From Streptomyces sp. ICC1 (GTDB lineage: Bacteria > Actinomycetota > Actinomycetes > Streptomycetales > Streptomycetaceae): a stretch of 64,000 nucleotides of DNA. The notes under the pieces were generated by a model. The model saw only the letters and a list, made by a program, of their open reading frames with translations, was not told the DNA's origin and ran no database searches. Below are positions 12,171-19,707 of the stretch, in pieces. Numbering within the stretch: the stretch's first letter is position 1; the number at the start of each line of letters is the position of its first letter. The DNA is taken from contig NZ_CP030287.1 of assembly GCF_003287935.1 (NCBI RefSeq), positions 8,620,058 through 8,684,057 on the forward strand, read 5' to 3'. Position numbers and translations under genes: made by a program.

Positions 12171-13150
12171 CCCGGCACCGGGCCGCCGCCGGGCCGGTCC
12201 GGCCCGCCCTCGGTCTCCTCCTCGCAATCCGGCCCGCCCTCCGACTCCGGCTCGTCCTCGGTCTCGCTCTCGGTCTCGCCCTCGGACTCGGGCTCCTGCT
12301 CGGTGGCGCCGGACCCGCGGCCGCCGCCGACAACGGGCAGTGGTCCGTGCTGCCCGCCGCCAACAAGCTCGGGCAGCGCCCGTACTTCTACCTCGCCGCC
12401 GCCCCGGGCCAGAGCGTCACCGACTCCGTCACCGTCGCCAACCGCACCGACCGGCCCCGCAGTTTCCGCCTCTACGCCGCCGACGCGTACAACACCGCCC
12501 GCGACGGCGGCTTCGCCCTGCGCGGCCCCGACGAGCCGCGCACCGCCACCGCCGCCTGGGCGAAGCTCGAGCGGGACCGGGTCACCGTCCCGGCGAGGTC
12601 GGCCCTCAACGTCGGGTTCACCCTCGCGGTCCCCGACCGGGCCGAGCCCGGGGACCACCCCGGAGCCATCGTCGCCCTGGAGGACCGGCCGGCCGGCACG
12701 GCCGTGCAGGGGCTGGGGGTGCAGCAGGCCGTCGCCGCCCGGGTCTACCTGAGGGTCACCGGGCCCACCGCCCCCGCCCTGGCCGTCGAGGACCTCCGCA
12801 CCGTCCGTCGCGGCGCCGCCGGCGCGGAGGTCTCGTACACGCTCCGCAACCTCGGCAACGTCACCCTGCGCCCCCGCGCCGTCCTCACCGTCACCGGCGC
12901 CCTCGGCCGGCCGCTGCTCTCCCGGACCCTCACCGGGGTCCCCGCCGAGCTCCTGCCCGGGCAGCAGGTCCGGCTCCGCGCCCGGTGGGAGGACCCGCCC
13001 GCGCTCGAATGGGCCGAGGTCGCGGTCGCGGCCGGGGCCGGGGAGACCGGCGACCGGGCCGCCGTCGGACACGCCGCGCACCCCGCGCTGAACGGCCTGC
13101 TCGCGGCCGCTCTCGCCCTCGTGGCGGCGGCCTGGTCGGCGCTGGGAGCC
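12167..13150 (+). CDS. DUF916/WxL-interacting-type surface protein
   Basis: About 328 residues. The GTG start overlaps the stop of the WxL-like gene. A long hydrophobic signal (about 13-45) ends near AAAADNGQW. The ectodomain begins WSVLPAANKLGQRPYFYL and PGQSVTDSVTVANRTDRPR, matching the DUF916 domain that binds peptidoglycan and partners WxL proteins. A C-terminal transmembrane helix (LLAAALALVAAAW) follows. The frame then runs straight into era without a stop, so the last few residues are lost at a join near 13140-13155. Confidence 0.7.
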
Positions 13151-13171
13151 GCATCGGGGAGAATGGCCCGT

Positions 13172-14113
13172 ATGAGCGATCGTTCCCCCGAGACCACCAG
13201 CCCGCACCGTGCGGGCTTCGCCTGCTTCGTCGGCCGTCCCAATGCGGGGAAGTCGACCCTGACCAACGCGCTCGTGGGTACCAAGGTCGCGATCACCTCC
13301 AACCGGCCGCAGACCACCCGCCACACGGTCCGCGGCATCGTGCACCGCCCCGACGCACAGCTCGTCCTGGTCGACACGCCCGGCCTGCACAAGCCGCGCA
13401 CCCTGCTCGGCGAGCGGCTCAACGACGTCGTGCGCGCGACCTGGTCCGAAGTCGACGTGATCGGCTTCTGCCTGCCCGCCGACCAGAAGCTCGGCCCCGG
13501 CGACAAGTTCATCGTCAAGGAGCTCGCGGGGATCAAGAAGACCCCCAAGATCGCCATCATCACCAAGACCGACCTCGTCGAGTCCAAGGTGGTGGGCGAG
13601 CAGCTCATCGCCGTGCACCAGCTCGCCGAGGAGCTGGGCTTCCAGTGGGCCGAGATCGTCCCCGTCTCGGCGGTCGGCGACACCCAGATCCAGCTGCTGG
13701 CGGACCTGATCGCGCCGATGCTGCCGAAGAGCCCGCCGCTGTACCCCGAGGGCGACCTCACGGACGAGCCCGAGATGGTGATGGTCGCGGAGCTGATCCG
13801 CGAGGCCGCGCTGGAAGGCGTACGGGACGAGCTCCCGCACTCCATCGCCGTCGTCGTCGAGGAGATGATCCCCCGGGAGAACCGCCCGGCGGACCGCCCG
13901 CTGCTGGACATCCACGCGAACCTCTACATCGAGCGGCCGAGCCAGAAGGGCATCATCATCGGCCCGAAGGGCGCCCGCCTGAAGGAGGTCGGGATGAAGT
14001 CGCGCAAGCACATCGAGGCGCTGCTCGGCACCCCGGTCTTCCTCGACCTGCACGTGAAGGTCGCCAAGGACTGGCAGCGCGACCCCAAGCAGCTCCGCAA
14101 GCTCGGCTTCTAG
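13172..14113 (+). CDS. era: GTPase Era
   Basis: 313 residues. Era is an essential GTPase that binds 16S rRNA during 30S subunit maturation. The G1 motif GRPNAGKST lies at about residues 19-27, DTPG (G3) and TKTD (G4) follow, and a C-terminal KH RNA-binding domain carries IIIGPKGARLKEVG. The ATG at 13172 gives the typical Streptomyces N-terminus MSDRSPETTS. Upstream sequence is open in frame into the DUF916 gene only because of a sequence join; the usual neighbour (cytidine deaminase) is absent. Confidence 0.96.
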   Translation: MSDRSPETTSPHRAGFACFVGRPNAGKSTLTNALVGTKVAITSNRPQTTRHTVRGIVHRPDAQLVLVDTPGLHKPRTLLGERLNDVVRATWSEVDVIGFCLPADQKLGPGDKFIVKELAGIKKTPKIAIITKTDLVESKVVGEQLIAVHQLAEELGFQWAEIVPVSAVGDTQIQLLADLIAPMLPKSPPLYPEGDLTDEPEMVMVAELIREAALEGVRDELPHSIAVVVEEMIPRENRPADRPLLDIHANLYIERPSQKGIIIGPKGARLKEVGMKSRKHIEALLGTPVFLDLHVKVAKDWQRDPKQLRKLGF

Positions 14114-14209
14114 CCCGTCCGGACCGGGCGCGGCCCTCGGCGGACGGAGTCCGGCGCAGCGACCCGAAGCCCGGGAGGCCCGCCAGGGCCGACCGGTGCG
14201 AGGGGCGCG

Positions 14210-14878
14210 TCAAGAAGAGAGCCGCCGCACCTTCACCGCGTTGTCCGTACGGGTCCCGGGCCGGCCGTCAGGCTGGTTCTGGGCCCGTACGTGTTCCTCC
14301 GCCAGCAGCACCTCCCAGGCGCCGTCCGCCAGCTCCAGCTGCGCGACGACCTCGTCCGGGGTCGGGAAGGCCACCTCCGGGCGGTCCTCCTGCCAGGGGG
14401 CCCAGCCCGCGTGGCCGACGACGAGCAGGATCCCGCCGGGGGCCACGGCCGCGGCGGCCCGGCGCAGGACCCGCTCGCGGGGGAACTCCCCGAAGGTGTG
14501 CAGGAAGCACGCGGAGACCAGGTCGTACTCCCCGGCCGGGAAGGACTCCGCGAGGTCGTGCCGCTCCCACGCGGTGCGGTCCGCGACCCCGGCGTCGGCG
14601 GCGTGGGCCGCGGCCCGCTCCAGGGCGACCCCGGAGATGTCCGTGCCGGTGACGTGCCAGCCCGCGCGCGCCAGCCAGACGGCGTCGCCGCCCTCGCCGC
14701 AGCCGAGGTCCAGGGCGCGGCCCGGAGCGAGCGGCGCGGCTTCCCGGACCAGGACGGCGTTGGCGTCGCCGCTCCAGATCTTCTCGCTCTCGCGGTAGCG
14801 GGAGTCCCAGAACTCCTCGCCCGCGAACCCGGCGGCCTCGGGGAACTGGTGGTGGTGCTCGTGGTGCTCGTGCGCCAT
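14210..14878 (-). CDS. Class I SAM-dependent methyltransferase
   Basis: 222 residues. The SAM-binding motif I LDLGCGEGGDAVWLA is at about 55-69, followed by TGTDISG (motif II region) and DLVSACFLHTF. The His-rich start MAHEHHEHHHQF could bind metal but is common in this subfamily, which includes thiopurine/tellurite-type methyltransferases. Substrate unknown. The start at 14878 has GGAAGAGGCC upstream on the coding strand. A long inverted repeat lies just upstream, between this gene and the IclR gene. Confidence 0.85.
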   Translation of the reverse strand: MAHEHHEHHHQFPEAAGFAGEEFWDSRYRESEKIWSGDANAVLVREAAPLAPGRALDLGCGEGGDAVWLARAGWHVTGTDISGVALERAAAHAADAGVADRTAWERHDLAESFPAGEYDLVSACFLHTFGEFPRERVLRRAAAAVAPGGILLVVGHAGWAPWQEDRPEVAFPTPDEVVAQLELADGAWEVLLAEEHVRAQNQPDGRPGTRTDNAVKVRRLSS

Positions 14879-14942
14879 GGGGGCCTCTTCCGGTCGGTAC
14901 GGGTGCCTGTGCCCGCGATGCTCCGCCCCCGCGGCCCTCCCC

Positions 14943-15031
14943 GCCAAACCCTGTTGCCGTTCCGGCAACCCGCCCTCAGGGAGCGGGAGCGGGAGCGGGG
15001 GCGGGTTGCCGGAACGGCAACAGGGTTTGGC
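14943..15031. repeat. Perfect 32-bp inverted repeat with 25-nt spacer
   Basis: Bases 14943-14974 and 15000-15031 are exact reverse complements. Each arm also contains a smaller hairpin (GTTGCCG/CGGCAAC). The spacer is a GGGAGC-type repeat. It lies downstream of the IclR gene and upstream of the methyltransferase, both on the minus strand, so it could work as a terminator. Its perfection also fits a fold-back artefact. Confidence 0.7.
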
Positions 15032-15081
15032 GCCCCCTTGAAGGGGAGACCCCTCCCCCGCCCGGGGGAGGAACCGGAGCC

Positions 15082-15145
15082 TCCGCCGCGTCACATGCGC
15101 CCCGTCACATCGGCCGCGTCACATCCACCCCGTCACATCCGCCGC
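15082..15145. repeat. Short tandem repeat overlapping the IclR gene stop
   Basis: About four degenerate copies of a CGTCACATC unit spaced 14-15 bases, alternating with CCGCG or CCCCG. The last copy covers the stop codon of the IclR gene, so the repeat looks like local duplication of the gene's 3' end. Confidence 0.6.
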
Positions 15146-15915
15146 GTCACCACCGACAGCCGGTCCCGTGCCTCGAACAGCGCCGCCTTGATGGCCCGTT
15201 CGTGTCCCGGCGTCAGCCGCGCCACCGGCACCGAGCAGCTCACCGCGTCCCGGGCCGGCGTCCGGTACGGCACCGCCACGCCGAAGCACCGCAGTCCGAG
15301 CGTGTTCTCCTCTCGGTCCACCGCGTACCCCTGCTCCCGCACCAGCGCCAGCTCGTCCATGAGGCGGTCCCGGTCGGTGATGGTGTGCTCGGTGACGGCC
15401 TCCAGCCGCCGCGGGAGCAGCCGCCGCACCTCCTCGTCCGTGTGCGTGGCCAGCAGCGCCTTGCCGAGAGCCGTCGAGTGCACGGGCAGCCGCCGCCCGA
15501 CGCGGGTGAAGGGCCGCAGGTAGTGCTGGGACTGCCGGGTGGCCAGGTAGACCACGCTCGTCCCGTCCATGCGGGCCAGGTGGATCGTCTCCGTCGTGCC
15601 GTCGGAGAGCCGGTCCAGCGTCGGCCGCGCCGCCGCGACGACCTCGTCGCCGTCGATGTACGAGCTGCCGACGAGCAGCGCCCGCACCCCGATGCCGTAC
15701 CGCGTCCCCGTCGCGTCCGTCTCCACCCAGCCCAGGTTCACCAGCGTGCGCAGCAGCATGTAGAGGCTGGACTTGGGCAGGGAGAGGTCGCTTTGGATGT
15801 CGGCGAGGCTGTGCAGCCCCGGCCGCGCCGCGAAGTGCTCCAGCAACAGGACCGTGCGCACGGCCGACTTGACGGCCGCCGGCGCACCCGAGCCCCCCGA
15901 CTCAGCTGTCGTCAT
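15133..15915 (-). CDS. IclR-family transcriptional regulator
   Basis: 260 residues. An N-terminal winged helix (about 20-85, including LADIQSDLSLPKSSLYMLLR) is followed by the IclR effector-binding domain (90-255, with HSTALGKALLA and ENTLGLRCFGVAVPYR). The start at 15915 has GAAGG six bases upstream; an upstream start at 15987 is less likely. It is divergent from an aldehyde dehydrogenase gene across a 158-base region holding two palindromes, so it most likely controls that gene and itself. The effector is probably a sugar acid or related metabolite (inference from the neighbour). Confidence 0.92.
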   Translation of the reverse strand: MTTAESGGSGAPAAVKSAVRTVLLLEHFAARPGLHSLADIQSDLSLPKSSLYMLLRTLVNLGWVETDATGTRYGIGVRALLVGSSYIDGDEVVAAARPTLDRLSDGTTETIHLARMDGTSVVYLATRQSQHYLRPFTRVGRRLPVHSTALGKALLATHTDEEVRRLLPRRLEAVTEHTITDRDRLMDELALVREQGYAVDREENTLGLRCFGVAVPYRTPARDAVSCSVPVARLTPGHERAIKAALFEARDRLSVVTRRM

Positions 15916-15974
15916 TCGCCTTCGTGCCCCTTTGTCTCTTGTCAACCCGGAAGATCCGGAAATAGAGTCCGCGA

Positions 15975-16020
15975 TGGATGTGATCATTCATCCACCGGAA
16001 CGGCGTTCACCATACTGAAC
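15975..16020. promoter_or_regulatory. Divergent operator region for IclR/aldehyde dehydrogenase
   Basis: Two inverted repeats lie between the divergent genes: TGGATG-8-CATCCA (15975-15994) and GTTCA-6-TGAAC (16005-16020). The second has the size and GTTC/GAAC ends common in IclR-family operators. The ribosome-binding site GGAGG of the dehydrogenase follows about 50 bases later. Confidence 0.55.
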
Positions 16021-16073
16021 GCATCCGCGCGGGGCAGCACAGACGGCAGCACAGATCCAGGAGGCAGTTCGCC

Positions 16074-17597
16074 ATGGCAGCAACACCAGTCTGGAGTGTG
16101 GACCCCCGCACCGGGAAGCAGCGCGAGCAGGTTGCGGTGGAGGCCACACCCCAGGAGGTGGACGGAGCCGTGCGCGCGGCCCACGCCGCCCGCGGCGCGC
16201 TCGCGGACGCGGTCACCCGCGCCGCCTTCCTGCGCGCCGCCGCCGACCTGCTCGACGGGGCCGCCGCCCACGTCGTCGAGGCCGCCGACGCCGAGACCGC
16301 GCTGGGCCCCGGCCGGCTCACCGGCGAGCTCGCCCGCACCACCGGCCAGCTGCGCGCCTTCGCCGACGCCGTCGACGAGGGCTCCTACCTCGACATCCGC
16401 ATCGACCGCGCAGACCCCCTGGCCGCCCCGCCCCGCCCCGAACTGCGCCGCTACAAGGTGCCGCTGGGCGTGGTCGCGGTCTACGCCGCCTCCAACTTCC
16501 CCCTCGCCTTCTCCGTGCCCGGCGGCGACACCGCCAGCGCGCTGGCCGCCGGCTGCCCCGTCGTGGTCAAGGCACACCCCGACCACCCGGCCACCTCCGA
16601 ACTGTGCGCTTCGCTGCTGCGCCGCGCGGCCGTGGCCACCGGACTGCCGGCCGACGTCGTCTCCGTGGTGCACGGGTTCGACTCGGGACTCGAGCTGATC
16701 CGCCACCCGCTGGTCACCGCGGCCGGGTTCACCGGTTCCATCCGCGGCGGGCGGGCCCTGTTCGACGCCGCCTCCACCCGGCCCGTCCCGATCCCCTTCC
16801 ACGGGGAGCTGGGTTCCCTGAACCCGGTCGTGGTCACGCCGGCGGCAGCCGTCGAGCGCGCCGAGGAGATCGGCGGCGGCCTCGCGGGCTCGGTCACGCT
16901 CGGCGTCGGCCAGTTCTGCGTCAAGCCGGGCCTGGTCCTCGTACCCGAGGGCGCGGCCGGCGACCGGCTCGCCGGGGCGCTGACCAAGGCGCTCGGGGAG
17001 ACCGAGCCGGGCGTGCTGCTCGACCACCGGATGCGGGAGAACTTCGTCGCCGGCGTCCGCGAACGCGCCGCGCTGCCCGGGGTCGAGGCACCCGTCACAC
17101 CCGGCTCCGGCGGCGAGCACACCGTCGGCGCGGGCTACCTCAGCGTCCCGGCGCGGACCCTGCTGGAGGGCGGCCCCTACGAGCTGCTCCTGGAGGAGTG
17201 CTTCGGCCCCGTCACCGTGCTCGCGCGGTACGCCGGCCAGGACGAGGCCGCCGCCGTGCTCGGCCTGCTCCCCGGGAACCTCACCGCGACCCTGCAGCTG
17301 TCGGCCGCCGAGGCCGACGGCGGCGAGGGGCCCGCGGCGGAGCTGGTCTCCCAGGTGACGGCGCTGGCCGGGCGGGTCGTGGTGAACGGCTGGCCGACCG
17401 GTGTGGCCGTGGCCCCGGCCCAGCACCACGGCGGCCCCTACCCGGCGGCGACCTCCCACTCCACCTCGGTCGGCGGCACCGCGATCGAGCGCTGGCTGCG
17501 TCCGGTGGCCTACCAGTCGGTGCCGGACGCCCTGCTCCCGCCGGAGCTGCGCGAGGCCAACCCGCTGGGCCTCCCGCGCCGGGTCACCGGAGCCTGA
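16074..17597 (+). CDS. NAD(P)-dependent aldehyde dehydrogenase, alpha-ketoglutaric semialdehyde type
   Basis: 507 residues, aldehyde dehydrogenase superfamily. The active-site cysteine is in GQFCVKPGLV (about residue 282) and the general base glutamate in HGELGSLNP (about 244). The cofactor-binding region includes AASNFPLAFSVPGGDTA. Overall it resembles the ALDH branch that oxidises 2,5-dioxopentanoate to 2-oxoglutarate in sugar-acid catabolism. The ATG follows a good GGAGG box. It is divergent from an IclR regulator and ends at two hairpins. Confidence 0.88.
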   Translation: MAATPVWSVDPRTGKQREQVAVEATPQEVDGAVRAAHAARGALADAVTRAAFLRAAADLLDGAAAHVVEAADAETALGPGRLTGELARTTGQLRAFADAVDEGSYLDIRIDRADPLAAPPRPELRRYKVPLGVVAVYAASNFPLAFSVPGGDTASALAAGCPVVVKAHPDHPATSELCASLLRRAAVATGLPADVVSVVHGFDSGLELIRHPLVTAAGFTGSIRGGRALFDAASTRPVPIPFHGELGSLNPVVVTPAAAVERAEEIGGGLAGSVTLGVGQFCVKPGLVLVPEGAAGDRLAGALTKALGETEPGVLLDHRMRENFVAGVRERAALPGVEAPVTPGSGGEHTVGAGYLSVPARTLLEGGPYELLLEECFGPVTVLARYAGQDEAAAVLGLLPGNLTATLQLSAAEADGGEGPAAELVSQVTALAGRVVVNGWPTGVAVAPAQHHGGPYPAATSHSTSVGGTAIERWLRPVAYQSVPDALLPPELREANPLGLPRRVTGA

Positions 17598-17607
17598 GGA
17601 CCACCGT

Positions 17608-17684
17608 CCGTCCGCCCGACCGGGCGGACGGTCACGCGTTCACCCGGACGGGCGGGCGGCTGCCGGACAGACGGCCGCCCGCCC
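17608..17684 (+). terminator. Tandem hairpin terminators
   Basis: An 11-bp perfect stem CCGTCCGCCCG/CGGGCGGACGG at 17608-17631, then a second GGGCGGGCGGC stem at 17650-17684 followed by GTTT. Both lie after the aldehyde dehydrogenase. Confidence 0.75.
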
Positions 17685-17838
17685 GCCCGTTTCAGGCCGT
17701 CACGCGTTCAGGACCCGGGCCTACTCCGCTCTCCTGCGGCTCCCGCAGGGCCGGGGCGACATGAGACCGCACCCCGGGCCTCTCGACGCCCCCGTTAATG
17801 CGTTGCCGCCCCCGCCCCGGGGGCGGCAGGCTGCGCGC

Positions 17839-18060
17839 ATGCCGAAACCACACGGATTCTCGTACGAACAGCTGGGCGACCACACGGTCGCCATCACCCA
17901 CCGGGGCCGGTCCGCGACCACCCTGCGGGGCAGCCGCGCCGACAAGTTCCTGGCCGAGGTCGAGGCCGGCGACGCGCAGCTGGTGATGGCCCGGTGGACG
18001 GGCGCCTACAAGTTCGGCAACGAGCGGATGGCCAAGAACCACCCCCGAAACCGGGGCTGA
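17839..18060 (+). CDS. Conserved small actinobacterial protein
   Basis: 73 residues, starting MPKPHGFSYEQ and ending with the basic tail MAKNHPRNRG. The middle part TTLRGSRADKFLAEVEAGDA is typical of a family of about 70-residue proteins widespread in Streptomyces with no known function. It is rich in charged residues with no membrane segment. The ATG at 17839 follows a GGCGGCAGG stretch that could serve as ribosome-binding site. Confidence 0.75.
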   Translation: MPKPHGFSYEQLGDHTVAITHRGRSATTLRGSRADKFLAEVEAGDAQLVMARWTGAYKFGNERMAKNHPRNRG

Positions 18061-18177
18061 GCGGCCCGGATCCCACCCGCGCCCCGCCCGGATCGAGCCC
18101 GTACCCCGTTCGGCCCCGGCCCGAAATCTCCCGCCAAGGCAAGGGAACGGCAAAGCCGCCTCGGTCGTTCTCCCGGC

Positions 18178-18717
18178 ATGACCGCTATGACCCCTGGTTC
18201 CAACCTGCCGCTCAACACCGTCCGGGTGACGGTTGACGTGGCTGCCCCGGTGCGGCTCGACGTGTCCGGGCTCCTCCTCGCCGGCGACGGCAAGGTGCGC
18301 TCCGACGCCGATTTCATCTTCTTCAACCAGCCGACCGGTCCCGGCGTCAACTACCGCTCCGGCGGCGGTACGGCGCCGGACTCGATCACGGTGGACACCG
18401 GCTCGGTGCCGCCCGGCATCGAGCGGATCGTGATCACCGCCAGTCCGGACGCGGCGGGTCAGACCTTCCAGGGCATCGAGCCCACCGCCACCGTGCGTGA
18501 CGCCGCCAGCGGAGCGGTGATCGCCAGCTTCACCCCGCCGCAGCTCGGCGCGGAGACCGCACTGGTGGTCGTCGAGGTCTACCAGCGCGGCGGCGTGTGG
18601 AAGGTCCGCGCGGTCGGCCAGGGCTACTCGAACGGCCTCGCCGGCATCGCGACGGACTTCGGGGTCTCGGTGGAGGAGGAGGCTGCTCCGGCGGCCGCCG
18701 CACCCGCCCCCGTCGCC
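18178..18717 (+). CDS. TerD-family calcium-binding stress protein, C-terminus lost
   Basis: 180 residues forming a complete TerD domain: LRLDVSGLLL-type start, DADFIFFNQP (about 43-52), SGGGTAPDSITVD, and the final EVYQRGGVWKVRAVGQGY. TerD domains bind calcium and occur in tellurite/stress-resistance modules. An Ala/Pro linker (EEEAAPAAAAPAP) follows, normally leading to a further domain. Here the frame enters an adapter remnant at 18718, so the apparent TerD-hydrolase fusion is artefactual. The start may be 18178 or the ATG three codons later. Confidence 0.9.
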
Positions 18718-18735
18718 CATGTTTATAAGAGCCCG
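18718..18735. other. Short Nextera transposon-end remnant at a false gene fusion
   Basis: CATGTTTATAAGAGCCCGG resembles the end of the Nextera mosaic end (ATGTGTATAAGAGACAG) with a few changes. It falls exactly where a TerD linker becomes an alpha/beta hydrolase. In hydrolases of this family a YRLAPEHP motif is expected at this place; only PEHP is left. Confidence 0.65.
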
Positions 18736-19311
18736 GAGCACCCCTTCCCCGCCCCCTACGATGACTGCCTCGCCGCCGCCCGCCACATCGCGGACCACAT
18801 CGAGGACTACGGCGGACGCCTGGACCGTCTCGCCGTCGCGGGGGACAGCGCCGGAGGCAATCTGGCCGCCGCCGTGGCGCTCGCCTTCCGCGACGAAGGG
18901 CGGCCGCTCGCGGCCCAGCTCCTCGTCTACCCCTGTCTCGACTTCACCGGTGACCACCCCTCCCGCACCGAGAACGCCACCGGCTACCTCCTGCGGACCC
19001 AGGACGTCCTGGACCTCCAACACCTCTACGCAGGCGACGACCCCACCGTCCGCGGCTCCTCCCACGTGTCCCCGCTGCGCGCCGGCAGCTTCACCGGCCT
19101 TGCCCCCGCCATCATCGGCACCGCCCAGTACGACCCGCTGCGCGACGAGGGCAACGCCTACGCCGAGGCGCTCGGGAACGCCGGAGTGAGGGTCTTCGCC
19201 CGCACCTACGAAGGACTGGTCCACACCTTCCTCAACCTCTTCCCGATCTCCCCCGCGGCGGACGCCGCTGTAACCGAGCTCTACGCCCAGCTCAAGAAGC
19301 GGCTCGCCTGA
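18736..19311 (+). CDS. Alpha/beta hydrolase (HSL family), N-terminus lost
   Basis: About 191 residues from the C-terminal part of a hormone-sensitive-lipase-type esterase. It begins at PEHPFPAPYDDC, has the nucleophile elbow GDSAGG, the acid region YDPLRDEG and the histidine region GLVHTFLNLFP. The oxyanion HGGG motif and everything upstream are missing because the gene is cut at the adapter remnant. Family members hydrolyse short-chain esters; substrate unknown. Confidence 0.85.
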   Translation, partial: EHPFPAPYDDCLAAARHIADHIEDYGGRLDRLAVAGDSAGGNLAAAVALAFRDEGRPLAAQLLVYPCLDFTGDHPSRTENATGYLLRTQDVLDLQHLYAGDDPTVRGSSHVSPLRAGSFTGLAPAIIGTAQYDPLRDEGNAYAEALGNAGVRVFARTYEGLVHTFLNLFPISPAADAAVTELYAQLKKRLA

Positions 19312-19512
19312 CCCGTAGCTCAACCGTCTCGCCGGAAGCCTCCGCGGCCGTTTCGTGTGGGCCGCCGGTACGGCGATCCGAGGTTGGCGGTCCCCGTCGA
19401 GCGGGACACCTTCACTCGGAACGTGCAGTTCCCGTAGAGGGCGCAGTTCTGGTTGCGCCCCGTGGCGATGGCGCGACGACTGGATGCCCTGATGCGGCTG
19501 CGTTCATGAATG

Positions 19513-19558
19513 TGGTCCATACCAAGCCCTTGACAGGGTTTTCGGTCACTACTTAAAT
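19513..19558 (+). promoter_or_regulatory. Promoter with DasR-like operator upstream of GH16 gene
   Basis: TTGACA at 19530-19535 and TTAAAT at 19553-19558, 17 bases apart, form a good vegetative promoter. Just upstream TGGTCCATACCA (19513-19524) matches 10 of 12 bases of the dre consensus TGGTCTAGACCA bound by DasR, the N-acetylglucosamine-responsive regulator of chitinolytic genes. The following genes encode a glucanase and a chitinase. The wider stretch 19312-19707 has no convincing gene. Confidence 0.55.
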
Positions 19559-19707
19559 CACTTCGTGATGAAAGGGCCCGCCGGGCTCGACTTCTCGCCC
19601 CCAATCCCTGCCGGTGCAGCGATCATTCGGGTTCGCATGCACCCCCATCGTTGTCATATGCATGCCATGGGGCGATATATCCGCCATGCTCCCTGGAAGG
19701 GAGAGTC

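Noticed and set aside
12167..14113. A DUF916-Era fusion
   Set aside because: Era starts at its usual N-terminus; no biological reason links an exported wall protein to a ribosome-assembly GTPase, and the junction fits a contig join.
19320..19604. A 94-residue minus-strand gene upstream of the GH16 gene
   Set aside because: It would cover the promoter and DasR-like site, lacks a ribosome-binding site and resembles no family.
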